Source: Actinomycetota bacterium (GTDB lineage: Bacteria > Actinomycetota > Thermoleophilia > Gaiellales > Gaiellaceae). From it: a stretch of 8,217 nt of DNA. Every line of letters begins with the position of its first letter. The stretch's first letter is position 1. The translations under genes and the position numbers were made by a program. The stretch spans positions 1 through 8,217 of the forward strand of contig VAXA01000213.1 of NCBI GenBank assembly GCA_005883365.1, written 5' to 3'. The notes under the pieces are model-generated. The model had not been told where the DNA came from and searched no databases. It saw only the letters and a program-made list of their open reading frames with translations. Of the stretch, positions 1 to 7,544 are shown in pieces.

Positions 1-476
1 CGCTTCTTCTCGCCGCCCGAGAAGCCGTCGTTGAGGTAGCGCGACGCGAGCTCGCGGCTCACCTTCAAGCGGTCCATCTGCGCGAGGAGCTCCTTGCGGA
101 ACTCGGGGATCGCGACCGGGTCGTCGACGCCGCCCGAACGGGCCTTGCGCACGGCGTTGATCGCGCTGCGCAGGAAGCTCGTCACGGTGACGCCGGGGAT
201 CGCGTGCGGGTACTGGAAGGCGAGGAAGAGGCCGCGCTGCGCGCGCTGGTCGGCGCCGAGCTCCGTCACGTCCTCCCCGTCGAAGAGAAGGCGGCCCTCG
301 GTGATCTCGTAGGCCGGGTGGCCCATGAGCGCGTATGCGAGGGTCGACTTGCCGGAGCCGTTCGGCCCCATGACCGCGTGCACCTCGTTCGTGTCGACCT
401 CGAGGTCGACGCCCTTGACGATCTCGGTGCCGTCCTCGAGCGCGACGTGCAGGTTCTCCAGTTTCAGCAATGCCAC
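1..476 (-). CDS. sufC: SufC, Fe-S cluster assembly ATPase (partial, C-terminus beyond left edge)
   Basis: ABC-type ATPase of the SUF system; in the SufBCD scaffold it powers Fe-S cluster assembly in the cytoplasm. The 158 visible residues begin MALLKLENLHVALEDGTEIV. They show Walker A GPNGSGKST (about residues 37-45), the Q-loop in FLAFQYP (about 86-92), and the family's signature FSGGEKKR at the cut end (about 151-158). Walker B and the H-loop lie outside the window. The start is GTG at 476-474: it has GAGGA (plus positions 485-489) 8 nt upstream, and the protein then begins exactly as SufC proteins do. The gene is transcribed away from tatA, so it is probably the first gene of a suf operon continuing to the left. 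Identification is secure from motifs; operon content beyond the edge is unknown. Confidence 0.95.
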   Translation of the reverse strand, partial: MALLKLENLHVALEDGTEIVKGVDLEVDTNEVHAVMGPNGSGKSTLAYALMGHPAYEITEGRLLFDGEDVTELGADQRAQRGLFLAFQYPHAIPGVTVTSFLRSAINAVRKARSGGVDDPVAIPEFRKELLAQMDRLKVSRELASRYLNDGFSGGEKK

Positions 477-505
477 GAAATCAGTCCTCGTTTCCCCGAA
501 AAGAA

Positions 506-521
506 CGGGGCTTTCGCCCCG
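506..521. other. perfect GC hairpin in sufC leader
   Basis: CGGGGC-TTTC-GCCCCG, a 6-bp perfect stem with a 4-nt loop, lies between the divergent sufC and tatA genes, 30 nt upstream of the sufC start. No T-tract follows on either strand and no gene ends here, so a terminator is unlikely. It would lie in the sufC 5' leader and could affect translation or be an operator-like inverted repeat. No function can be assigned from sequence. Confidence 0.35.
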
Positions 522-538
522 CCCACCCAACGAAGCCC

Positions 539-566
539 AGTCTAGCTGAGCCCTCTCCGCCCAAGT
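539..566 (-). promoter_or_regulatory. candidate promoter for sufC
   Basis: On the minus strand TAGACT (plus 539-544) fits the actinobacterial -10 consensus TANNNT. An ACTTGG-like element sits 16 nt upstream (plus 561-566), a weak -35. Transcription would begin near 532, giving a leader of about 56 nt that contains the hairpin at 506-521. Based on motif appearance only. Confidence 0.25.
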
Positions 567-594
567 CCGGCCACAAACTCCGCCGCAGGCGCGC

Positions 595-600
595 TACGCT
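595..600 (+). promoter_or_regulatory. candidate -10 element for leaderless tatA transcript
   Basis: TACGCT matches TANNNT and ends exactly 6 nt before the tatA GTG at 607, so the predicted +1 is the G of the start codon. No Shine-Dalgarno precedes this start. The combination is what leaderless actinobacterial genes look like. No convincing -35 is visible near 572-577. Confidence 0.35.
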
Positions 601-606
601 GCACGC

Positions 607-843
607 GTGGGGTATTTCCAGACTCCCTGGCACATCGTCTTGCTCCTCTTGATCGCTCTCCTCCTGTTCGGCGGCAAGCGCCTGCCGGAGATCGGGAAGG
701 CGCTCGGGTCCGGCATGCGCGAGTTCAAGGACGCGGTCACGGGCCACTCCCCGGCCGACTCCGACGCGCCGCCGGAGCTCCCGCCCGCCGAGCCGACGGC
801 GACGCCGACGACGGCGACGCCGACCGAGCGCGAGACCGTCTAG
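607..843 (+). CDS. tatA: TatA/TatE-family twin-arginine translocase subunit
   Basis: Small membrane protein (78 aa) that oligomerises to form the Tat export pathway for folded proteins. The layout is typical: a short N-terminus, one hydrophobic helix (about residues 8-22), the hinge FGGKRLPE, an amphipathic helix (GKALGSGMREFKDAV, about 30-44), then a disordered tail rich in Pro, Thr and Ala. The start is GTG 607, because MGYFQTPWHIV has the right spacing to the helix and there is no earlier candidate. tatC follows after 7 nt, so the two form an operon. No separate TatB-like gene is in the window; this could be a minimal TatAC system or tatB may lie elsewhere. TatA rather than TatB is inferred from the FGGKRLPE hinge and short length. 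Confidence 0.93.
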   Translation: MGYFQTPWHIVLLLLIALLLFGGKRLPEIGKALGSGMREFKDAVTGHSPADSDAPPELPPAEPTATPTTATPTERETV

Positions 844-850
844 CAAGGAC

Positions 851-1568
851 ATGGCGAGGCTTCCGCGCCGTCTCGGCCACGCCGAGGAGGCGACCCTCGG
901 CGAGCACCTCGAGGAGTTGCGCGGCCGGGTCGTCGTCATGCTCGGCGCGCTCGTCCTGGGGACGGTCGTCGCCTTCGTCTTCCACGGACACATCCTGGAC
1001 TGGCTCAACCGGCCGCTGCCGGCGAACCACCACCGGCTGCTGACCACCGGCGTCGCCGAGCCGTTCACCGTCACCCTGACCGTCTGCATCTACGCCGGTT
1101 TCGTGCTCGCGCTGCCGGTCCTGCTCTGGCAGCTCTGGCTCTTCTTCGCCCCGGCCGTCGACCCCGCCGCCGAGCGCAAAGTCCTCGGCCTCGCGTTCTT
1201 CGCCGTCGTCCTGGCCGCCGCCGGCGTCGCGTTCGGCTACTGGGTCCTCCTGCCGCGGGCCGTCCACTTCCTCACGAACTACGACACCAAGAACTTCCTG
1301 ATCCTGCCCCGCGCGTCCTCCTACTACAACTTCGTCGCGACCGTGCTCGTCGGGATCGTGCTCGTCTTCCAGACGCCGCTCGTCGTGCTCGGTGGGTTAT
1401 CTCGTGACGGCGGCGATCGCCCTCGCGCTGCCCGGCCCCGATCCCGTGACGACGTTCCTCGAGCTGCTGCCGATGTGGGCGCTCTTCGAAGGGTCGATCT
1501 GGCTCGCCTTCTTCTTCGAGCGGCGGCAGGCAAAAGCCGCTCCGGCCTCGGCTACTCTGGGCGGCTGA
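851..1568 (+). pseudogene. tatC: TatC, Tat translocase receptor subunit, disrupted by an out-of-frame internal deletion
   Basis: Polytopic Tat receptor that binds twin-arginine signals. Residues 1-181 are good TatC: EHLEELRGR (18-26), a helix at about 27-46, VAEPF before TM2, LPVLLWQLWLFFAPAV (88-103), and TM3/TM4 through LVFQTPLVVLG (171-181). TatC-like sequence resumes at 1392 in another frame, VGYLVTAAIALALPGPDPVT..., through TM5/TM6 (58 codons), to TGA 1566-1568. The cytoplasmic loop that family members have here (about 17 residues, an LVRxG...LRRNRR type of segment) is absent, and the frame change implies a missing length of 3n+2 nt, about 50 or 53. The original TGA overlaps the ATG of the TPR gene by one base (TGATG), confirming the intended reading. 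In the first frame the ORF runs open through an Arg-rich stretch into the TPR gene. AAGGA lies only 1 nt before ATG 851. A true mutation and an assembly error cannot be told apart here. Confidence 0.85.
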
Positions 1569-2434
1569 TGGCTCGCGCAGCGGTCAAGGCAAAGCAGCAG
1601 GCGAAGGCGAAGGCGCAGCCGGCGAAGGCCGTGCGCGGGCGCCGCCGGCGAGGGCACAGCGGCGGGGGCAACCCGAACCAGCAGCTCTTCTTCATGCGGC
1701 TGCGCCGCGGGCAGAGGTGGCTGTACGCCCTGCTCGCGCTCGTCTTCGCACTGACCTTCGCCGGGGTCGGCGTCGGCTCGGGCACCGGCGGCCTGAGCGG
1801 CCTGTACTCCGGCTTGTTCGGCAGCGGCAGCGATCCCGTCTCGAAGGCGAACGGCGAGATCAAGAATCATCCCGTGAAGGGGTACCGCGACCTCGCGACC
1901 GCCTATGAGACAAAGGGCCAAGTCGTGCAGGCGATGAGCGCGTTGCAGCGCTATCTGCAGCTGAGGAAGAACGACGCCAACGGGTGGGCCGAGCTGGGAG
2001 GCCTCGAGCTGTCGCAGGCACAAACGTACGCGACGCGATACCAGTCGGCGCAGCAGGCGGCTCAGCTCGCCGACCCCAGCGCGGCCTTCCTGCCCAGCGG
2101 CACGCTCGCGACGGCGGTCGGCACGAACGCGGCGTACCAGGCAGCCTCACAGCAGGCGTCGAGCCAGACGTCAGTGCTCTACCAGCAGGCGACGACCGCG
2201 CTCTCGTCCGCGGTCACGGACTACCAGAAGGCGGCGAAGATCCACCCGCGCAGCGCGACGGCGCAGCAGCAGCTCGCGACCGCGGCGACGAACGCCGGCA
2301 AGGCCGACGTCGCGATCGCGGCCTGGAAGCGCTACCTCAAGCTCGCTCCCAACTCGCCGCAGCGAGCCCAGATCGAGGCGCAGATCAAGGCGCTTTCCCA
2401 GGGTCAGCCGACGGTCAAGTCCGGCGGCAAGTAG
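1568..2434 (+). CDS. membrane-anchored TPR-repeat protein downstream of tatC
   Basis: A 288-aa protein without a recognisable specific function. The N-terminus is strongly basic (Lys/Arg/Ala-rich, residues 1-50). One membrane helix follows (WLYALLALVFALTFAGVGVG, 51-70), then a Gly/Ser linker (71-90) and a helical region with TPR-like units: about 102-135 (GYRDLATAYETKGQVVQAMS... with a paired helix), 138-170, and 227-262 (ending AIAAWKRYLKLAPNSP, a classic TPR second helix). A long Ala/Gln-rich helix lies between. By the positive-inside rule the TPR part faces outside. I chose ATG 1568 because it overlaps the tatC stop (TGATG); the same frame is open upstream only through the damaged tatC. 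TPR domains mediate protein binding, so a role in export or envelope assembly is possible, but the link to Tat is inference from position. Confidence 0.8.
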   Translation: MARAAVKAKQQAKAKAQPAKAVRGRRRRGHSGGGNPNQQLFFMRLRRGQRWLYALLALVFALTFAGVGVGSGTGGLSGLYSGLFGSGSDPVSKANGEIKNHPVKGYRDLATAYETKGQVVQAMSALQRYLQLRKNDANGWAELGGLELSQAQTYATRYQSAQQAAQLADPSAAFLPSGTLATAVGTNAAYQAASQQASSQTSVLYQQATTALSSAVTDYQKAAKIHPRSATAQQQLATAATNAGKADVAIAAWKRYLKLAPNSPQRAQIEAQIKALSQGQPTVKSGGK

Positions 2435-2465
2435 CAGCCGAAGTACGGCAAGAAGTAGCGAGGTT

Positions 2466-2479
2466 GCGGCTTCGGCCGC
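2466..2479 (+). terminator. possible terminator hairpin after the tat operon
   Basis: GCGGC-TTCG-GCCGC is a perfect 5-bp stem closed by a C(UUCG)G tetraloop, an exceptionally stable RNA hairpin, 32 nt after the TPR stop. It lacks the T-tract of a classical intrinsic terminator, as is common in high-GC actinobacteria. It lies just upstream of the putative promoter of the next gene. Confidence 0.35.
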
Positions 2480-2484
2480 GCGGA

Positions 2485-2490
2485 TAGACT
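2485..2490 (+). promoter_or_regulatory. candidate -10 element for the STAS - cytochrome c pair
   Basis: TAGACT, the same hexamer proposed for sufC, lies 52 nt before the ATG at 2543. No clear -35 is visible; the sequence 15-17 nt upstream overlaps the UUCG hairpin. The predicted start is near 2497, which would put the 2500-2518 hairpin at the very 5' end of the transcript. Confidence 0.3.
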
Positions 2491-2499
2491 CACCCTCGA

Positions 2500-2518
2500 C
2501 CGGCCCGCCAGAGGCCGG
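2500..2518 (+). other. hairpin in leader of STAS gene
   Basis: CCGGCC (2500-2505) pairs perfectly with GGCCGG (2513-2518) around a 7-nt loop. It sits between the putative promoter and the ribosome-binding site GGGGGA (2530-2535). It could stabilise the mRNA 5' end, or belong to the termination region of the tat operon. No T-tract follows. Confidence 0.3.
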
Positions 2519-2542
2519 CGAACGATTTCGGGGGATCCGCGC

Positions 2543-2899
2543 ATGAACTTCGACATCAAGACCGAGCAGCTCAGCGGTGACGCGTATGTCATCTCACTCA
2601 CCGGCGAGGTCGACCTGTACACGGCGCCCGAGTTCAAGCAGCAGCTGCTCGAAGTGATCGGACAGGGCGGCAAGGAGGTCGTCGTCGACTTCAGCGGCAC
2701 GACGTTCATCGACTCGACGACGCTCGGCGTCCTCGTAGGCGGCGTCAAGCGGCTGCGGACGAATGACGGCCAGCTCTCGCTCGTCTGCAACGACCGCAAC
2801 ATCACGAAGATCTTCGAGATCACCGGCCTCGACAAGGTCTTCACGATCTATCCCACCCGTGAGGAGGCGTTGTCGGCGGTGGGGGTCCCGCAGGGTTGA
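2543..2899 (+). CDS. STAS-domain anti-sigma-factor antagonist (SpoIIAA/RsbV-like)
   Basis: A single STAS domain of 118 aa, the usual length for anti-sigma factor antagonists. Such proteins bind anti-sigma kinases when unphosphorylated and are switched off by phosphorylation of a conserved serine. The visible core is VISLTGEVDLYTAPEF (16-31), then EVVVDFSGTTFIDSTTLGVL (45-64). The phosphoacceptor is expected at Ser58 after Asp57. Family members usually read DSSGLG or DSTGLG; here it is DSTTLG, a Thr in the Gly position. The start ATG has GGGGGA 7 nt upstream. The stop overlaps the TTG start of the diheme cytochrome gene (TTGA), so the two are probably translated together. No partner kinase or sigma factor lies in the window, so the pathway controlled is unknown. 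Confidence 0.92.
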   Translation: MNFDIKTEQLSGDAYVISLTGEVDLYTAPEFKQQLLEVIGQGGKEVVVDFSGTTFIDSTTLGVLVGGVKRLRTNDGQLSLVCNDRNITKIFEITGLDKVFTIYPTREEALSAVGVPQG

Positions 2900-3573
2900 G
2901 GCAGGCGCACCGGGTCGGGGTCTTGGGGGCAGGGCTCGCGGCGGCGGCGCTGCTCGCGGCCGGCTGCGGCACGGGCGGCGTGGCAAGCGGTGCGCAACGG
3001 CCGGACACGCAGGCCGGCCAGCAACTCTTCACCCAGAAATGCGCCGTCTGCCACACACTCGCGGCGGCGGGGGCGAGTGGGACGATCGGCCCCAACCTCG
3101 ACAACGCCTTCGGGGCGGATCGCAAACAGGGCTACGCGCAGAGCACGATCGAGAACGTCGTGCTCGACCAGATCCGGCTCGGCTCCGGCCAGGTCGCCAC
3201 GTACACGACGAACACGAAGTTCACGAACCAGACGCCGATGCCGGCGAACCTCGTCACCGGCCAGGATGCGATCGACGTCGCCGCCTACGTCGCCTCGGTC
3301 GTGGGCTCCGGCGGGTCGGCAGCCTCGGGGAACGTCGGGACGAGCGGCGCCGCGATCTTCAAGAGCCAGTGCGCCGGCTGCCACACACTGGCCGCGGCCG
3401 GCGCGAGCGGGACGGTCGGGCCGGACCTCGACCAGCTCAAGCCGGCACTCGCAGTCGTCGTCCACCAGGTGACCAACGGCGGCGCGATCATGCCGGCCTT
3501 CAAGGGAAAGCTGACCCCTGCGCAGATCCAGGCCGTCGCGAAGTACGTCTCCTCGGTCGCCGGCAAGAAGTAA
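2896..3573 (+). CDS. diheme cytochrome c lipoprotein (two tandem class I domains)
   Basis: A 225-aa exported electron carrier. A lipoprotein signal is visible: a basic n-region (MRQAHR), an Ala/Leu core, and lipobox LAAGC with Cys24 as the lipidated residue. Two cytochrome c domains follow. Domain 1 has heme site CAVCH (49-53) and a candidate axial Met in TPMPANL (Met115). Domain 2 has CAGCH (159-163) and Met199 in IMPAFKGKLT. Both contain CHTLAAAGASGT followed by GPxLD, so they arose by duplication. The TTG start at 2896 overlaps the upstream stop and gives a proper n-region; a later TTG would remove the positive charges. It faces the oxidase operon tail to tail, 6 nt away. It may donate electrons to CuA of the oxidase or link to a quinol-oxidising complex; this is inference from neighbourhood. 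Confidence 0.92.
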   Translation: MRQAHRVGVLGAGLAAAALLAAGCGTGGVASGAQRPDTQAGQQLFTQKCAVCHTLAAAGASGTIGPNLDNAFGADRKQGYAQSTIENVVLDQIRLGSGQVATYTTNTKFTNQTPMPANLVTGQDAIDVAAYVASVVGSGGSAASGNVGTSGAAIFKSQCAGCHTLAAAGASGTVGPDLDQLKPALAVVVHQVTNGGAIMPAFKGKLTPAQIQAVAKYVSSVAGKK

Positions 3574-3579
3574 CGGCGG

Positions 3580-4131
3580 CTAGAGGCGCGAGACGGGAAG
3601 CGCGACCCGCTCGCGGATCGCGTCGACCATCCCGCCGTCGCCGGCGACGAGCACCTCGTCCGCGCCGAAGACGCGCAACGCATCCTCGACCGCGAGCGCG
3701 GGATCGTCAGCGCCGACCTCGACGCGGGCCCCCGGCAGGCGCGCCTCCAGCGCAGCGGCGGTCGCCTCGGCGTCGCCACGGCGATCGTCCACCGCGCCGG
3801 TCAGCGCCTCGAGGGTCGAGGCGAGCGCGGGCACGACGACGAGCACCTCCGCGCCGTCCGGCACGGTCACCGTCTCGGTCCCGGGCGGCGCGACGACGAG
3901 GACCCGGTACGTTCCCGGCGGCGTCCCCGACGCGACCACCCGCGCAGGATCGGCGGCCCCAGGCACGGGCTCGTGCACCAGCCAGCGCCCGAGCGCCGCG
4001 AAGGCGAGCACGGCGACCGCGACGCCGAGCCAGGTGTTGATGTACGCACCCGCGATGATCACGGCGGCGCCGACGATCACCACGCCGAGGAAGCGGTACG
4101 CCTCGGCCTCACTGCGGAGTGGGTTGCGCAT
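3580..4131 (-). CDS. two-TM membrane protein with USP-like C-terminal domain, last gene of oxidase operon
   Basis: A 183-aa protein I cannot name. The N-terminus (MRNPLRSEAEAYRF) is followed by two adjacent membrane helices (about 14-31 and 34-51) with a very short turn, then a linker, and from about residue 75 a soluble domain. That domain reads YRVLVVAPPGTE (strand plus loop), EVLVVVPAL (95-103), an acidic helix, DDPALAVEDALRVFGADEVLVAG (142-164), and ends ALPVSRL. The order strand, D-P-A-L-A, ADEVLV and final P-V resembles the two domains of the USP-like protein two genes upstream, but the SGWLRR segment is missing. Start ATG 4131 has AGAGGG 6 nt upstream; coxC ends 21 nt before it. It occupies the place of a small oxidase subunit (subunit IV type, also a few helices), so a structural or assembly role is possible. 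Function is unproven. Confidence 0.75.
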   Translation of the reverse strand: MRNPLRSEAEAYRFLGVVIVGAAVIIAGAYINTWLGVAVAVLAFAALGRWLVHEPVPGAADPARVVASGTPPGTYRVLVVAPPGTETVTVPDGAEVLVVVPALASTLEALTGAVDDRRGDAEATAAALEARLPGARVEVGADDPALAVEDALRVFGADEVLVAGDGGMVDAIRERVALPVSRL

Positions 4132-4152
4132 CTCCGGCCCTCTACCCGCTCG

Positions 4153-4773
4153 TCAGAGGATGTAGACCGTCGTGAAGACGACGATCCACATCACGTCGAC
4201 GAAGTGCCAGTAGATCCCGCCGATCTCGACGCCGTGATGGTGCTCCGCGGAGAAGTGCCCGCGGAAGGCGCGGATCGTCATGAAGAGCAGGATCGAGAGG
4301 CCGACGAACACGTGGCAGCCGTGCAGGCCGGTGAGGCAGAAGAAGATCGTCGGGAAGGCGCCGTTCGAGGTGTTGAAGCCGGCCCGCATGTACTCGAAGA
4401 TCTGCGAGGTCAGGAAGGCCGTGCCCATCAGGAACGTCAGCAGCAGCCCGGCCCTCATCCCCCAGACGTTCCCGCGCTTGATCGCCTGCGTGCCCCAGTG
4501 CATCGTCGCGCTGGACGTCATCAGGATCACCGTGTTGATCGTCGCGACGAAGACCGGCAGGTGGTAGGGCGGCGTCGGCCACGGTATCCCGTTCACGATC
4601 CGGACGAAGAAATAGGCCGTGAAGAACGAGCCGAAGAGCATGATCTCCGAGGCGATGAAGAGGTACATGCCGAGGGTCTCGGGCCTGATCCGCGAGCTGT
4701 AGTGCGGTACCGGCGGGCCGTGATGCTCGTGCTCGTCGTGGCCGACCGGCTCGGCGTGGGAGTAGCTGGCTAT
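4153..4773 (-). CDS. coxC: cytochrome c oxidase subunit III, apparent ATA start
   Basis: Third core subunit of the heme-copper oxidase (ctaE in actinobacteria), supporting CoxA in the membrane. Taken from ATA 4773 it has 206 aa, the normal size for short bacterial subunit III with five helices. A His/Glu-rich N-terminus (HDEHEHH, 12-18) precedes TM1 (YLFIASEIMLFGSFFTAYFF, 37-56, with the family's conserved Glu at 43). The C-terminal signature YWHFVDVMW (188-196) is clear. Start choice: GGGAGG (plus 4781-4786) lies 7 nt upstream of ATA, which overlaps the preceding gene's TAG (ATAG). The frame contains no ATG, GTG or TTG between there and ATG 4668. Starting at 4668 would give 171 aa and delete the whole N-terminal tail, right up to TM1, with no ribosome site. 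I favour 4773; either a rare AUA initiation or a base error at the ATG. Confidence 0.9.
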   Translation of the reverse strand: MASYSHAEPVGHDEHEHHGPPVPHYSSRIRPETLGMYLFIASEIMLFGSFFTAYFFVRIVNGIPWPTPPYHLPVFVATINTVILMTSSATMHWGTQAIKRGNVWGMRAGLLLTFLMGTAFLTSQIFEYMRAGFNTSNGAFPTIFFCLTGLHGCHVFVGLSILLFMTIRAFRGHFSAEHHHGVEIGGIYWHFVDVMWIVVFTTVYIL

Positions 4774-5593
4774 GCCGGAACCTCCCTCTCGGCTTTCTCG
4801 ACGACGACGTGCTCGACCGGGAGGCCCGTCTCCTTGCGCAGCCGCTCGACGATGTCCCTGCGCAGCCAGCCGGAGCTGAGCGGCTCGAAGGTGGAGACGA
4901 CGATCTCGTCGACGCGCTCGTCGTGCACGGCCTCCATGGCCGCGCTGAACGGATCGGGATGGGCGACCTGGCCGTGAACGTCGATCCCCTCGCCGCGCAG
5001 CTGGGAGAGCGCGCGCCTCAGCCGCCGCTCGGCCTCGGGGTGCTCGCCGGCCGTCGGGTCGCTCTGCGGGGAGACGATGAGGAAGCTCGCCGGGCCGGCA
5101 GTCGCGCGCTCGCGGATCTTCGCCAGGAGCGGCTCGCCGACCACGGTCTCGTTCGCGATCACGAGCACGTTCTTCTCGGCAGGCCCGTCGGCCCCCGCGA
5201 CGAGATGCTCGACGGGAATGGGGCCCGCGGCGGCGCGGATGCGGTCGAGGACATTGCGCCGCAGCCAGCCGGACTTCTCCTCGGGGTGCGTCGAGACGAG
5301 GATCCCGTCGACAGGCGGCTCGAGCTGGGCCAGCGCGTCGCGAACGGCGGCCGCGGGATCCGCCTCGACCACGTAGCCGTCGGCGGGGATGCCGGCCTCC
5401 CGCAGGTGGCCGAGCGCCCGCTCGAGCCGGCGACTCGCCGAGGCCCGGCGGGTGTCGCTGTAGACGACGTAGCCGCGCTGGGGCTCGTTCACCGGCGAGA
5501 CGACGGTGACCCGGAGATCGTCGCCGCGGGCCGCGAGCGCGTCGCGCAGCGCCTTCGCGTCGACCGTCTCGTTCGCGACGACCAGCAGGTGCG

Positions 5594-5597
<4 letters not shown>
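4770..5597 (-). CDS. tandem USP-like protein between coxA and coxC
   Basis: A 275-aa soluble protein made of two similar domains (about 2-134 and 142-267). Each opens with a strand plus ANETV (THLLVVANETV; KNVLVIANETV), contains VVSPVNEP or IVSPQSDP, an E-rich helix with RRLxRAL, a D-P...A segment, then (I/V)VST-P-SGWLRR-R and a final PVEH(L/V)V. This pattern is that of the universal stress protein fold. The usual ATP loop G-2x-G-9x-G-S/T is absent and SGWLRR stands in its place, so ATP binding by the standard mode is doubtful. It has no signal peptide or membrane helix, hence is cytoplasmic. The GTG start (5597-5595) overlaps the coxA stop (GTGA) and the stop overlaps coxC, so it is built into the oxidase operon. 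A role in oxidase assembly or regulation is inference. The same frame is open further upstream only as a shadow of coxA. Confidence 0.82.
4781..4786 (-). promoter_or_regulatory. Shine-Dalgarno GGGAGG deciding the coxC start
   Basis: On the minus strand GAGGGAGG ends 7 nt before the ATA at 4773-4771, the ideal distance. It lies within the last codons of the tandem USP-like gene. It is the main argument that coxC translation begins at the ATA rather than at ATG 4668. Confidence 0.6.
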
Positions 5598-7537
<1,940 letters not shown>

Positions 7538-7544
7538 GCTTGCG

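Noticed and set aside
851..2434. A single 527-aa TatC-TPR fusion protein
   Set aside because: The middle 58 residues are an Arg/Asp-rich out-of-frame stretch, while the alternate frame encodes proper TatC TM5-TM6 ending in a stop that overlaps the TPR ATG. The fusion is a by-product of the deletion.
3558..3578. CGCCG / CGGCG hairpin at the end of the cytochrome gene as terminator
   Set aside because: Only a 5-bp stem with an 11-nt loop overlapping the stop codon, and no T-tract; expected by chance in GC-rich DNA.
2763..4040. Plus-strand open frame overlapping the STAS, cytochrome and USP-like genes
   Set aside because: It crosses the end of a convergent gene and turns into Arg/Pro-rich low-complexity sequence; the cytochrome frame carries both CXXCH motifs and a lipobox instead.
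3973..4977. Plus-strand open frame antisense to coxC and flanking genes
   Set aside because: It spans parts of three real genes, is Asp/Arg/His-rich and has no recognisable motif.
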